Assembly: GCF_048541585.1 (NCBI RefSeq)
Contig: NZ_CP183303.1
Location: 1,116,001-1,180,000, forward strand
Reading direction: 5' to 3'
DNA length: 64,000 bases
From: Legionella_C sp048541585
Lineage (GTDB): Bacteria > Pseudomonadota > Gammaproteobacteria > Legionellales > Legionellaceae
The notes under the pieces were generated by a model, which was not told the origin of the DNA, searched no databases, and was given only the letters and a program-made list of their open reading frames with translations. Each line of letters begins with the position of its first letter. Position 1 is the first letter of the stretch. The translations under genes were made by a program, and so were the position numbers. Positions 35,034-44,844 of this stretch are shown here, in pieces.

Positions 35034-35822
35034 TTGAAGCAGCAAAAGCGTATCTGGTATCAAAGCTTTGTTGATGCAAACGAGCAGAAAAATTACATCA
35101 AACATTTACAAGCTTATCTAGATACTTATGCTGATAAAAATTTTAAGTTTGCCGTTCATGGCTTAACCCCACCAGATAAAAATCTCCATCCTTTAACAGA
35201 ATTTCGCTGTGCGGCGCAAACGATTTGTCATGCTATCCAGGCTGAGAAAGAAGGCTTTGACGCGTTTGTAATTGGTCACTTTCAAGAGCCTGGTATTAAT
35301 GAAATTAAAGCTATTCTTGATATTCCGGTTATTGGTTTAGGGGAAGCAAATATGCTTTATGCCTGTAGTATTGGGCGTACAATAGGGCTTGCAACCATTA
35401 ACCCTATCTTTATTCCTTGGCATGAAAATCAAATTAATTATTATGGGCTGCAACAACGCATTACGGCCGTTAGCGCGGTTAATGCCGAAGTGGACGACTT
35501 CGAACAAGCATTTAAAGATGAAACAGTCTATCGACGCTTGCGAGATGATTTTATAGCGCAGATTAAACCTATGGTAGCACAGGGCGTTGAAGTAATTATC
35601 TTAGCAGGTGGTTTACCTATGCTTTTGTTAGCCAGGCAAAAGAATTTAACTATTGATGGCGCTGTTATCGTTAATGGAATAGCAGTCTGTGCAAAATTTG
35701 CTGAAATGGCGCTAAAATTACAGGAATTAACGGGTAACTTTATTAGCCGCCGAGCCACCTACCAAAAAGCCAATTCACAAACTATTGACGAATTTTTACA
35801 ATTATTTCCTAAGCGCGAATAA
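35034..35822 (+). CDS. Asp/Glu/hydantoin racemase-fold protein without catalytic Cys
   Basis: A 262-residue protein with the two-domain racemase fold pattern. The start is a TTG, supported by AGGAGAG 6 bp upstream. The first catalytic site of the family, normally C-F-x-D-P-G, reads HFQEPG (82-87), and the second, normally LGCxGM, reads LAGGLPM (187-193). Both cysteines are thus replaced. The rest, including FAVHGL and ALDIPVIGLGEA-type segments, is well kept, so the gene is not decaying. It may be a lyase/isomerase-like or ligand-binding protein. It is followed 69 bp later by an SDR gene. Confidence 0.7.
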   Translation: MKQQKRIWYQSFVDANEQKNYIKHLQAYLDTYADKNFKFAVHGLTPPDKNLHPLTEFRCAAQTICHAIQAEKEGFDAFVIGHFQEPGINEIKAILDIPVIGLGEANMLYACSIGRTIGLATINPIFIPWHENQINYYGLQQRITAVSAVNAEVDDFEQAFKDETVYRRLRDDFIAQIKPMVAQGVEVIILAGGLPMLLLARQKNLTIDGAVIVNGIAVCAKFAEMALKLQELTGNFISRRATYQKANSQTIDEFLQLFPKRE

Positions 35823-35891
35823 AATCTCCTAATTTTCGCTTTTCTTTCCTGCTTCTGGCAAAATTAGCGCATATATTTAGATGGATAATTA

Positions 35892-36755
35892 ATGATGCAA
35901 CCAAAAGTTATTCTTATTACAGGCTGTTCAAGTGGTATCGGTTATGATTCAGCACTGGCCCTAGCAAAACGTGGCCATAAGGTTATTGCTACCTGCCGCA
36001 AAGCTCCTGATTTAGAGCGATTAAAAGCTCAGGGCTTAGAAGCTATACTATTAGATGTAAATGACTCTCACTCCATTGAACAAGCATTTAAAGAGGTGCT
36101 AGCAAAAACGTCCGGTCGTTTAGATATTTTAATTAATAATGCAGGCTTCGGTCAGGCAGGAGCTCTTGAGGATATTTCACGTGAAGTACTACGCGCTCAA
36201 TTTGAAACCAATGTGTTTGGCTTGCTTGAAGTAACACGCGCCGCAATTCCAATTATGCGGCAACAGGGTTCTGGGCGAATCATTAATATTAGTTCTATTT
36301 TAGGGCTTATTAGCATGCGTTTTCGCGGCGCTTATAATGCTTCCAAATATGCTGTTGAAGGCTTAAGTGATACCTTAAGGCTTGAGCTTGCTCCATCGGG
36401 GATAAAAGTGATTACCGTACAACCTGGCCCCATAGAAAGTAAATTTAGAGACAATGTGCTTGATTTCTCGCTAACAAAAATTGATCTAGAGCATAGTCAC
36501 TTTAAAAATGAATATAATTATATGCTTAGTTCCTATCGACAACAGAAGAAAAATTCACTTTTTACCAAAAAAACAGAAGCTGTTATTGATAAATTAGTCC
36601 ATGCTATTGAATCACCTAACCCTAAAGCAAAATATTTAATTACTTTTCCTGCGCATCTTTTTGCGATATTAAAACGTATTTTAAGTACTAAACAGTTAGA
36701 CAAAATACTTAGTATGGCTTCCAAAAAAGAAGTTAGAGCGCAAGAAGACATTTAA
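35892..36755 (+). CDS. Short-chain dehydrogenase/reductase
   Basis: Classical SDR of 287 residues. TGCSSGIG (10-17) binds the cofactor, NNAG (82-85) stabilises the sheet, and Ser135, Tyr148 and Lys152 (YNASK) form the catalytic set. Arg/Lys residues after strand 2 (ATCRK) suggest NADPH. The C-terminal extension and the GFGQAGALEDISREVLRAQFETNVFG segment resemble 17-beta-hydroxysteroid/retinol-type SDRs. Substrate unknown. Confidence 0.88.
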   Translation: MMQPKVILITGCSSGIGYDSALALAKRGHKVIATCRKAPDLERLKAQGLEAILLDVNDSHSIEQAFKEVLAKTSGRLDILINNAGFGQAGALEDISREVLRAQFETNVFGLLEVTRAAIPIMRQQGSGRIINISSILGLISMRFRGAYNASKYAVEGLSDTLRLELAPSGIKVITVQPGPIESKFRDNVLDFSLTKIDLEHSHFKNEYNYMLSSYRQQKKNSLFTKKTEAVIDKLVHAIESPNPKAKYLITFPAHLFAILKRILSTKQLDKILSMASKKEVRAQEDI

Positions 36756-36990
36756 GTTTTGATCAATCTATTTAGCCTGAAGCTAATATTATTTGATGAA
36801 ATTATAATGGACGAAAATTTAGCAAATATTTAGTTAAAAATTAAACCCAATTACATAAAATAAGTATTTTATGTTTTTATTTAGTACGTATAAATATTTC
36901 TTTATTGATGTTAAGGTTTAATTAATTATTGTATTAAAAATAATCAAAAATATAAATAATTATACAAAATAATGGCTAAAAATTTTAGAA

Positions 36991-37023
36991 TTTAATCTTA
37001 GCTTAAGCTTACTCACGTATAAT
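36991..37023 (+). promoter_or_regulatory. PmrA-like tandem box and -10 for coiled-coil gene
   Basis: Half-sites TTTAATCTT (36991-36999) and CTTAAGCTT (37002-37010) lie 2 bp apart, followed after 7 bp by TATAAT (37018-37023). The 36756-37055 gap is otherwise AT-rich with no other feature. Confidence 0.65.
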
Positions 37024-37055
37024 TTGATCATTATTTGTTCTTTGTGAGTCCTTTT

Positions 37056-39659
37056 ATGCCTTCAGTTATATATCGTAAGACACCTTTTATAGAAGAAATT
37101 TTAAAAATTTATGAGGAAGGAAAGGGTGATATTTCAGGAAGCATCATATCTCATGATCTTGATCAAGTTCAAGGTTGGTTGGCATACCTACATCTAGCCA
37201 ATCAGAGAGGGGCTATACAAGGGTTAAAATTACCAACTCCAGGTGGATTATCAGAGTTAACTTTAGCTATTGCTATGCAAAATAAGGAAGACGAGGAGCT
37301 AAAGAGGAAATGTCATTATTATAATTTTGTTTATAATACGTGTGCTCAATATATTGCTGATAATCAAAAGCGCTATTTTGGTAGTGCTAATTTAGCTGAT
37401 ATTTCACATGGTAAAGTGATTGCCATGGCGCTATTAGCTCACTTATGTGAGCAAGCATTAAAGTGTCCTAATGAAAGGGAGAAATATCATAATCGTATTC
37501 AATCCTTTGTAAAAAGACTATTAAAAAATCCAGAAATTCAAAAGAGTCATAGCAATGATACTAACTATCTTTCCTGTCTTTCTGCATTACAAAGAATTTA
37601 TAGTGAAGAAATGGAAATACATAAACCGGAACCTGGTAATCGAGTAAAAGAATTTTATACTAAAGTTAGTAAAACGTTGACATCCTTAGGGGAAATGACT
37701 CGAAGAACAAATAATCTTCTCTTTCCTTTATTAAGTTCGCAAACTACTGTTACGCTATCAACATTGCTTGATCTTGCGCCAAGTAAAGGCCCTATAACTA
37801 CCGAAGAAGCCAAGCTTCTAAATGACCCCATAATTAAACAAGTATTTATAGACCCAGTCTTTTCTTATGAAGAGCTATATCAAAATTTATATAAAGGTTT
37901 AGCTTATAAATTAAAGCCAGAACAAAATTATTTATTAAAGGCAATAGAAAAAAATAAGAAAAATCTAATTGAATTAATTCAATTACGCGATAGATTGATG
38001 GTTCTGACAGAAGAGCTTAATAAAATTTATAAATTGGCTAATCAAAATGGGGTTAACTTTTTTCATCAATTCCTTAAGCTAGCCAATCCTTATTTACTTG
38101 AAATTGATCGGGTAAATAAGTTACTTCACAATGCTATCGAGCAATTCGATATAGATTGTTACCAAGTTTATACGGAAGGAAAACGCAATGGTACAATTAA
38201 CACAGAGTGGCAAAGTATTTTTTCTGATAAAGTGCCACTAGAGCAAGCTAAAGAACAGTTTAAAGTCGTGTATCAAAATTTGAATGAGACCTTTACTGCC
38301 ATTCCTTTTGATTTTTATCAAGCATTTGTAAGTCTTCATGACGATGCTACTGCAGTAGCTAAGCGAGGGCAAAGCTTATTTGGAGCTCAATTTGCTGATC
38401 TTACAGAGAGCACTTTTTCAAAAGATATTGATAAAGCCCAAAACACAGAGTTAAAACGTCAAGATGAGCTATTAGTAAGTCGCTTAGAGGCGATTATCGT
38501 TGAATATGTTGATTTACTTAACAAAGCACAACAAGCAAAATCTTCAGCGGATCAAAATCAAGAAGAGTTAGAAAAAGTAATAGCATTATTAACTTACCGC
38601 AAAGAGGTCATGGAACAAGCTCTAAAGGCTTTCAAACAAGATAGACAAGATTCACAACTTGATGATTGGGTGCTTATTGAAATTGATAGAGGTGCAAGTG
38701 TCATTTGTGAAGAAGATCAAAATGGCTTTTTGCAAATATTTAAAAAATATTTAACACTAGGCTCTAAGAGCACCGAAGAAATCGAGAAACTTAAGCAAAC
38801 ATTGAAAGAACATAAGCAAGAAATTGAAGAAGCTAACAGAAAAATTAAAGAATTAGAGCATGAAAAGAGCGATTTAGATTCTAAGAATAAAAAATTAGAA
38901 GAAGAAGTTGCTAGACTAAAGGAAATAGAAATTAAATTTCAGGAGGAAAATGCTAAATTACAAGTAGAAAATAAAAATAAAGATAATATTACCCGCATTA
39001 TAAGGTCCCCTATATTTATTACGAGAGAGAGAATTTGCTCTATAAGATTTGATAATTTTTGTGAATTTTTAAACAAAAAACTTACTCCGGACTTAAACCA
39101 AGGCATGGCTACTGTAGTAGATAATATACAAACTATTCTTATAGAGGTTGGTAAAGTTAGGGAAGCTTATAAAAGTGACTCTAAAAACAAAGATGCAACA
39201 TGGTTTTTTAGCCATAACCAGAATGGGGCAAAGAATGCTGAAGAAGTTATAGAAACCTTTAAAGCTCATTTACAAAGTGAAGTAGTAAAAGAGATACAGA
39301 AATTTATAATAGATGTAAATAAAGTAGGTAATGTAGATAATAGTCAGCAAGTAATAGCGCAAAGATTAGAAAAATTATCAAAGGATTTAGGTCAAATTAT
39401 TGTTAAAAATATAAGTTCAGCGTTAGCTAATGAGCGATTTAGTAGTCATAAGCAATATTCTTTCCGTAACTATCTGCGTCATTTACACGCCGAGCTCGTA
39501 AAAGATGATCGCACTTTTGCTAGTAATTTATTGGAAGCTAATCCTGATCAAATAAAGAACTTAAGTAATAATGTAAAGAATGCTGTAGCTGGTAATTTTA
39601 GTCGTGAAGACTTAGATGATTATTCTAGAACGGCATTAATGGGATTTAATGCTAATTAG
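37056..39659 (+). CDS. Large coiled-coil protein, effector candidate
   Basis: An 867-residue protein without signal peptide or membrane segment; no family recognised. It is mostly alpha-helical, with a strong coiled coil at about residues 570-655 (EEIEKLKQTLKEHKQEI... with heptad Leu/Ile spacing and many Glu/Lys). Shorter helical stretches occur on both sides. The ATG at 37056 is chosen as the start; an upstream non-ATG frame opens at 37035. The PmrA-like promoter 33 bp before it, size, and orphan character all suggest a Dot/Icm substrate. A strong hairpin follows the gene. Confidence 0.6.
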   Translation: MPSVIYRKTPFIEEILKIYEEGKGDISGSIISHDLDQVQGWLAYLHLANQRGAIQGLKLPTPGGLSELTLAIAMQNKEDEELKRKCHYYNFVYNTCAQYIADNQKRYFGSANLADISHGKVIAMALLAHLCEQALKCPNEREKYHNRIQSFVKRLLKNPEIQKSHSNDTNYLSCLSALQRIYSEEMEIHKPEPGNRVKEFYTKVSKTLTSLGEMTRRTNNLLFPLLSSQTTVTLSTLLDLAPSKGPITTEEAKLLNDPIIKQVFIDPVFSYEELYQNLYKGLAYKLKPEQNYLLKAIEKNKKNLIELIQLRDRLMVLTEELNKIYKLANQNGVNFFHQFLKLANPYLLEIDRVNKLLHNAIEQFDIDCYQVYTEGKRNGTINTEWQSIFSDKVPLEQAKEQFKVVYQNLNETFTAIPFDFYQAFVSLHDDATAVAKRGQSLFGAQFADLTESTFSKDIDKAQNTELKRQDELLVSRLEAIIVEYVDLLNKAQQAKSSADQNQEELEKVIALLTYRKEVMEQALKAFKQDRQDSQLDDWVLIEIDRGASVICEEDQNGFLQIFKKYLTLGSKSTEEIEKLKQTLKEHKQEIEEANRKIKELEHEKSDLDSKNKKLEEEVARLKEIEIKFQEENAKLQVENKNKDNITRIIRSPIFITRERICSIRFDNFCEFLNKKLTPDLNQGMATVVDNIQTILIEVGKVREAYKSDSKNKDATWFFSHNQNGAKNAEEVIETFKAHLQSEVVKEIQKFIIDVNKVGNVDNSQQVIAQRLEKLSKDLGQIIVKNISSALANERFSSHKQYSFRNYLRHLHAELVKDDRTFASNLLEANPDQIKNLSNNVKNAVAGNFSREDLDDYSRTALMGFNAN

Positions 39660-39722
39660 ATTATGATTTATGCTTTTTATTTAATCAATTAATTTTGCTG
39701 ACCTAAAGGATTACTTTATTAA

Positions 39723-39756
39723 CTAGCCCCTCTTTCAGGATAGAAAGAGGGGCTAG
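39723..39756. terminator. Strong 14-bp hairpin between convergent genes
   Basis: CTAGCCCCTCTTTC (39723-39736) pairs perfectly with GAAAGAGGGGCTAG (39743-39756) around AGGATA. It lies between the coiled-coil gene and the leftward small secreted-protein gene. Confidence 0.65.
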
Positions 39757-39770
39757 CTCACTTAAATACA

Positions 39771-40151
39771 CTAAGAAACTTGACATTTAGTCTTGATAGA
39801 ATGAACACCAATATTGGTTAATTCTACTTGTGCAGCAGCCTCAGCTACTAAATCAAATGAATCACCGTTACGAACAATAATATCTACCTCATCGCCAGCA
39901 TTAATGACTTTGCCATTAACTTGACCTGAGCGGTATAAACCTTTCACATGAAGCGTATTGCTTTCATCTTGAGTTTGTACTTTACAAACAGCATGGACTT
40001 TAAAAATAGTAAAATTAGTAAAAACTTCTGGCTTGTTAGCCGCTAATTCATATTCTACGCTTGCCTGTGGGCTTAAGCTATGAGTCATTGCCATGGTTGT
40101 ATTACTTATTAAAGCACCTGCACATAATAAACTTAGAGCAATTTTTCGCAT
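39771..40151 (-). CDS. Small secreted protein
   Basis: A 126-residue product with a signal peptide (MRKIALSLLCAGALISNTTMA, cleavage about residue 21). The mature part is beta-strand-rich (FTNFTIFKVHAVCKVQ..., VHSIKTKCQVS) with two Cys that could form a disulphide across the domain. The family was not recognised; the layout suggests a small beta-sandwich periplasmic or secreted protein. It is preceded by AAAGGATA. Confidence 0.65.
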   Translation of the reverse strand: MRKIALSLLCAGALISNTTMAMTHSLSPQASVEYELAANKPEVFTNFTIFKVHAVCKVQTQDESNTLHVKGLYRSGQVNGKVINAGDEVDIIVRNGDSFDLVAEAAAQVELTNIGVHSIKTKCQVS

Positions 40152-40306
40152 TGAAATATCCTTTATAGAAAAAAATGGCTCTAAGATACCCTTAAATTTT
40201 AACTATGGCAATTATGATTTACCTGAGTCTACTTTTTTAAATCCTTAGCAATAAAACAATCTGACTTAAAAATTAACTATTAATTAACTTTTAAGCCTAT
40301 TGATTG

Positions 40307-41704
40307 CTATAAATTTGCTAACGCTTTAACAATCGATTCGGTCATCGCTTTAGCATCACCAAATAACATGTAAGTGTTATCCCGATAAAATAACTCATTT
40401 TCAACACCGGCATAACCTGAGGCGAGGCTACGTTTGACAAACAAGACAGTTCGAGCCCTTTCTACCTCTAAAATAGGCATACCGTAAATAGGTGAACTAG
40501 AATTAGTCTTTGCCGCAGGATTGGTAATGTCATTCGCACCAATTACAAAAGCAACATCGCAGGTTGCAAAATCGGAGTTAATTTCACTTTGCTCAAAAAC
40601 GCGATCATAAGGAATATTTGCTTCAGCTAATAAAACATTCATATGACCAGGCATGCGTCCTGCAACCGGATGAATGGCAAAACGTACCCGAATAGAACGC
40701 TTTTCAAGTGCATCCATTAATTCTTTAACAGCATGCTGCGCATGAGCAACAGCCATGCCATAACCAGGAACAATAATAACGTCTTGGGCATTACTTAATA
40801 AAAAGGCAGCGTCTTCACCATTGGCTTGCCGCACGGATTGATTATCTCGTTGACTACTAACCGCATTATCATCGTGCGTTGTATTAAAGCCACCAAAAAT
40901 AACATTAATAATGGAGCGATTCATGCCGACACACATGATATAGCTTAAAATAGCTCCACTTGCGCCAACTAAGGCGCCTGTAATAACTAAAAGATTATTA
41001 TTTAAAGTAAAACCAATGCCCGCGGCAGCCCACCCTGAATAGGAATTAAGCATTGAAATGACAACAGGCATATCTGCACCCCCAATAGGGATGATTAAGA
41101 AAATACCAATTAAAAAGGCTAAAATCGTTAGCGTTAGGAAAATACTGAGTGATTGCTGCATAACAAATACAATAAGTAAAGCTACAATAGCGAGCGCAAT
41201 AATTAAATTAATCCAAGCATGACCTATGAAACGGATAGGTTGGCCAGACATAATGCCTTGTAGCTTTAAAAAGGCAATGACTGAACCAGAAAACGTAATA
41301 GCTCCAATTATTAACCCTAAACTCATTTCAATTAAACTTTTAAACTCAATATTTCCTGGTAGTCCAATGTGAAACGAAGCAGGGGAGAGAAACGCACAAA
41401 AAGCAACTAAAACCGCCGCCAAGCCGACTAATGAGTGAAAGGCTGCCACCAATTGCGGAATAGCCGTCATATTAATTTTAAGTGCAATAAGGGTTCCTAC
41501 TATGCCGCCTGCAGCAATTAAACCAATTAACAGTAAATGATTATCAATAGTTGGCATCATAAGTGTGGCAACTACAGCAATAACCATCCCTAGTATACCG
41601 AGTAAATTTCCGCGCCTAGCTGTAGTCGGGCTTGCTAAACCTTTTAAGGCCAAAATAAAGAAAACAGCTGCAATTAAATAAAGAAATGAAATTAGTGAAG
41701 TCAT
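40307..41704 (-). CDS. pntB: Transhydrogenase beta subunit
   Basis: Proton-translocating NAD(P)+ transhydrogenase, NADP(H)-binding subunit. The 465 residues hold about eight or nine membrane helices (about 1-260) then the NADP domain with VIIVPGYGMAVAHAQHAV, GRMPGHMNVLLAEA and GANDITNPAAK, which are diagnostic. It is the last gene of pntAA-pntAB-pntB on this strand. Confidence 0.95.
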   Translation of the reverse strand: MTSLISFLYLIAAVFFILALKGLASPTTARRGNLLGILGMVIAVVATLMMPTIDNHLLLIGLIAAGGIVGTLIALKINMTAIPQLVAAFHSLVGLAAVLVAFCAFLSPASFHIGLPGNIEFKSLIEMSLGLIIGAITFSGSVIAFLKLQGIMSGQPIRFIGHAWINLIIALAIVALLIVFVMQQSLSIFLTLTILAFLIGIFLIIPIGGADMPVVISMLNSYSGWAAAGIGFTLNNNLLVITGALVGASGAILSYIMCVGMNRSIINVIFGGFNTTHDDNAVSSQRDNQSVRQANGEDAAFLLSNAQDVIIVPGYGMAVAHAQHAVKELMDALEKRSIRVRFAIHPVAGRMPGHMNVLLAEANIPYDRVFEQSEINSDFATCDVAFVIGANDITNPAAKTNSSSPIYGMPILEVERARTVLFVKRSLASGYAGVENELFYRDNTYMLFGDAKAMTESIVKALANL

Positions 41705-41718
41705 AACATGATCCGTTG

Positions 41719-42015
41719 TTATTTTTTATACATCCTGAGCATCCGTTGCGTTACAACAAAGCCGCCAAAGATATTAATTGCGGTAACAAAAATAGCAATC
41801 CCGCCTAGAATAGTAATTGTTCCTAACGCCGTGCTACCTGCGGCAATTAAAGCACCCAAAATAATAATACTAGAGATAGCATTAGTCACCGACATTAATG
41901 GGGTATGCAGCGCTGGAGTTACTTTCCAGATAACATAATAACCAACAAAACAAGCTAAAATGAAGATAGTTAAAATAGCAATATAATCATTCATAGTAAC
42001 CGTATGATTTAACAT
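41719..42015 (-). CDS. pntAB: Transhydrogenase alpha subunit, membrane part
   Basis: A 98-residue membrane protein with three or four helices corresponding to the C-terminal membrane part of E. coli PntA. FVGYYVIWKVTPALHTPLMSVTNAISSIIILGAL is characteristic. The ATG at 42015 has GGAGG upstream; that site overlaps the end of pntAA. Having the alpha chain in two genes is the arrangement seen in Rhodospirillum and many other bacteria. Confidence 0.93.
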   Translation of the reverse strand: MLNHTVTMNDYIAILTIFILACFVGYYVIWKVTPALHTPLMSVTNAISSIIILGALIAAGSTALGTITILGGIAIFVTAINIFGGFVVTQRMLRMYKK

Positions 42016-42016
42016 G

Positions 42017-43141
42017 TTAAACCTCCGTGGTTGATTGAAATGGCATGTATTTTCCTTCATGACAAAGTAGCGCTTGCTGAATTATTTCATCTTCTACTTG
42101 AAAAACTAACGAAGTAGGTGCAACGGTTATTAAACGAACTAAATTTAAAATATTGTTGGCATAAAGTTCACTAGCTGTAGCAGGTACTAAACCTGCAAAA
42201 TTACTATAGCCAACGATCGTAACATCACCACATTTAGTTATTTTATCTTTCTCACTTAATTCACAATTACCACCTCTAGAAGTCGCTAAATCAACAATCA
42301 CAGAGCCTGCCTTCATTTCGGCAACAGTATGGCGAGTAATTAAAACAGGGGCAGGCCGGCCTGGAATAAGAGCAGTTGTTACGACGATATCAGCTAATTT
42401 CGTATATTTGTGAATAAGTGCTGCCTGGCGCGCTTTATAGCTTTCACTCATTTCATGAGCATAACCGCCAGCCGTTTCAAGATCAGCCCCATCTTCGACT
42501 TCAATAAATTCAGCACCTAGGCTTTCAACTTGCTCTTTTGCTGCACGGCGAACATCAAAGGCATAAACAACAGCGCCTAGGCGTTTAGCTGTAGCGATAG
42601 CCTGAAGCCCCGCAACTCCTGCACCTAAAATTAAAATTTTAGCGGGTTTAATCATACCTGCAGCAGTCATCATCATAGGGATAGCACGATTAAAATGATT
42701 AATACCCTCAAGGACTGCTCGATAGCCTGCTAAATTAGCTTGTGAAGATAAGCTATCCATCGCTTGAGCACGGCTAATTCGTGGAATTAGATTCATAGAA
42801 AAAAGGCTTATTCTCTGTTGACAACACCATTTAATTAGCTCACTCTCAGGCTCATTATCAATAGGTGCAATAATAAGTGCTTTCTCCGGTAGATTGGCTA
42901 GTAAGGTAGGATCTGGGGTGTTAACAAAGGTCAAGACATTAGTATTATTTAATAATTCTTGTCGATTATCGCTGATAGTTGCTTCGGCTTCTTCATAAGC
43001 TTTATCATTAAAACCAGAAGCAAGGCCTGCATTTTTTTCGCAATAAACTTTAAAACCTAATTTAGTATAATGCTTAACAATAGATGGAGTAATGGCAACT
43101 CGAGAGTCTGCTGGACTTTCATTTAAAGCAGCAATAATCAT
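42017..43141 (-). CDS. pntAA: Transhydrogenase alpha subunit, NAD-binding part
   Basis: Soluble NAD(H)-binding subunit of 374 residues. Start region ALNESPADSRVAITPSIVKHY, the cofactor fold ILGAGVAGLQAIATAKRLGAVVYAFDVR and PGRPAPVLITRHTVAEMKAGSVIVDLA are typical of PntA and alanine dehydrogenase; operon context with pntAB and pntB settles the choice. The enzyme balances NADH and NADPH using the proton gradient. Confidence 0.95.
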   Translation of the reverse strand: MIIAALNESPADSRVAITPSIVKHYTKLGFKVYCEKNAGLASGFNDKAYEEAEATISDNRQELLNNTNVLTFVNTPDPTLLANLPEKALIIAPIDNEPESELIKWCCQQRISLFSMNLIPRISRAQAMDSLSSQANLAGYRAVLEGINHFNRAIPMMMTAAGMIKPAKILILGAGVAGLQAIATAKRLGAVVYAFDVRRAAKEQVESLGAEFIEVEDGADLETAGGYAHEMSESYKARQAALIHKYTKLADIVVTTALIPGRPAPVLITRHTVAEMKAGSVIVDLATSRGGNCELSEKDKITKCGDVTIVGYSNFAGLVPATASELYANNILNLVRLITVAPTSLVFQVEDEIIQQALLCHEGKYMPFQSTTEV

Positions 43142-43344
43142 AGCTAATCCTTTAACTAAATAATTTATCGTATTGTAAACAGATAAATTTTGCTACTCTT
43201 TATCGCAATTTGAAAATAAATTTATGAAATTAGCTTATCAATTTTATCAGAACCTTCTTTTATAAAATTCTAAACGTAAATTAAAAAGCTCTATAAAGGT
43301 TAGCATCCTTGCTATGGCATTACTTTGAAAGTAATTCGTTAGTG

Positions 43345-44607
43345 CTAAGAAATAAATTTAACTTTTCTAGATGTTTCTGAAACTGGGCTGGTACTTTCTG
43401 AAGAAGGTATGTGACTAAAAAAAGAAACTGCTGGAGAGCCAACAGGCGAGCTAATATCAGGTTTTTTAGCATGGCTAAATCCATCGCCAGTATAAGCTTT
43501 AACTGTTACCCCTTTGATATCCCTTTCTTTAAATTCGTTTGCAACGCGTCCTAGTAAGCCTTCTTTATCCTCAGCAGAACCTTTAAGTCCGGCTGTGTTA
43601 TAGCCCATTAGCACAACTTCTTGAATGCCTCTGTATGTTTCTATACAGGCAGCGATTTGACTTGGCTCAACATTTGCAATTTTTGTTGAAGTACTAAGTG
43701 TTGGCCCCATCAAAACCAACTTAGCTCTCATGTTAGGAATTACATCATTTGCCATCGCTAACACTTCCCTAACAGTTTCAAAATGTAGAGAAGATAAACG
43801 TACACATTGGCCTGAATGTTTTTCTTCGCTATACGATTCGTAAGCTTCTTTAACATTATCTTGTAAGAAAGGCGGGGTAATAACTAAATTAGTTTTACCT
43901 TTAACGTGCGTTGTTTTCAGGAGTTCTTTTACTAAGAGTTCTGCATCATCTTGATACTCAGCTGGTACCACAGACATTAAAGTAAGATCTGATTTAAGAA
44001 AATGTTCCAAACCTAATTTTTTAATCATAAAACTTTTTATAGCATCGTTATGAACATTTCGTATTCCATCAGGGTATTTGCGAGCAAAAGCGATATAAGT
44101 ATCTTCCTCTTCTTTAGAAAAGTTTGTACCATGAAATGGTAAATGAAAGCCTATATTTTCTCTAAGTTGCGGCTCATCATCCTTATCAATTAATCGGCGA
44201 AGAAGTGTAAGGTAATTGCTATATAAAGTACCATTGGCTGGAGAAATCTGGCTTAGAGGTTCTAAAACTGCTAGGTGATTGATAGCAGCAGCTTTTTCCA
44301 ATAATTTTAATTGGTTTTCTGTTAATCTTTGCGCTGTGGAGATATTGGGCATCGGTAAAAAATCTAATTCTTTTGAAGTGAAGTAGCGATGATTAAGCGC
44401 TATTAAATAAATTTCTAACTGTTCATTAGATATTTTATTGGTATCTGCTGAACGCGAAACTAATGTTAATGCTTCAGGCGATTGTTCAACAGCGCTTTTA
44501 TAAAGGCTAAAATAATCTGCCGGCTGAAGAATTAAATGGGTAGGGATAGCTCTTAGCTTTCGCCAATCTCTACTCACTTCGATTTTATACTCTTCTAACG
44601 TTTGCAT
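43345..44607 (-). CDS. Effector-like protein, inactive caspase-like paralog
   Basis: A 420-residue protein paralogous to the 606-residue product across comEC. Both share an N-terminal helical domain ([LT]xxYKxEVxxDWxKLxxIP, then LPxPxIxxAxxxTxNQLKLLEKA) and a predicted alpha/beta domain. In the other protein, His (FIGHTL) and Cys (LLGCKTA) occupy positions like the dyad of clan CD peptidases; here they read LMGPTL (Pro302) and LMGYNTA (Tyr336). After that both have LLGRVxxE...VTxKAYxG. It lacks about 170 residues found in the paralog. C-terminus is Ser-rich. It has its own PmrA-like promoter. The fold is inferred. Confidence 0.55.
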   Translation of the reverse strand: MQTLEEYKIEVSRDWRKLRAIPTHLILQPADYFSLYKSAVEQSPEALTLVSRSADTNKISNEQLEIYLIALNHRYFTSKELDFLPMPNISTAQRLTENQLKLLEKAAAINHLAVLEPLSQISPANGTLYSNYLTLLRRLIDKDDEPQLRENIGFHLPFHGTNFSKEEEDTYIAFARKYPDGIRNVHNDAIKSFMIKKLGLEHFLKSDLTLMSVVPAEYQDDAELLVKELLKTTHVKGKTNLVITPPFLQDNVKEAYESYSEEKHSGQCVRLSSLHFETVREVLAMANDVIPNMRAKLVLMGPTLSTSTKIANVEPSQIAACIETYRGIQEVVLMGYNTAGLKGSAEDKEGLLGRVANEFKERDIKGVTVKAYTGDGFSHAKKPDISSPVGSPAVSFFSHIPSSESTSPVSETSRKVKFIS

Positions 44608-44638
44608 AGTAAACCTATCGCATTACAACTTTCTTCCT

Positions 44639-44671
44639 ACTATAAAGATTTTTTATTAAGATAGTATTAAA
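44639..44671 (-). promoter_or_regulatory. PmrA-like tandem box and -10 for 420-aa gene
   Basis: On the minus strand: TTTAATACT and CTTAATAAA, 2 bp apart (44671-44652), 7 bp, then TATAGT (44644-44639). Same layout as the sites at 22293, 36991 and 48921. Confidence 0.65.
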
Positions 44672-44844
44672 TATAATAGTACAAATAGTAAAAAATTTGT
44701 AAAAATTGTATATTAATAAGCATGTTAAATGCAATTATATGATATTTAAGGAAAAAGTCACCGCTGATAAATTAATAATTAATTGATTGATTAATATATT
44801 AATTTAATCTAAATTAGCCTGCTTGCAAGTCCAATAATATCAAT

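Noticed and set aside
41708..41938. Rightward 76-codon frame.
   Set aside because: Antisense to the well-supported pntAB gene.
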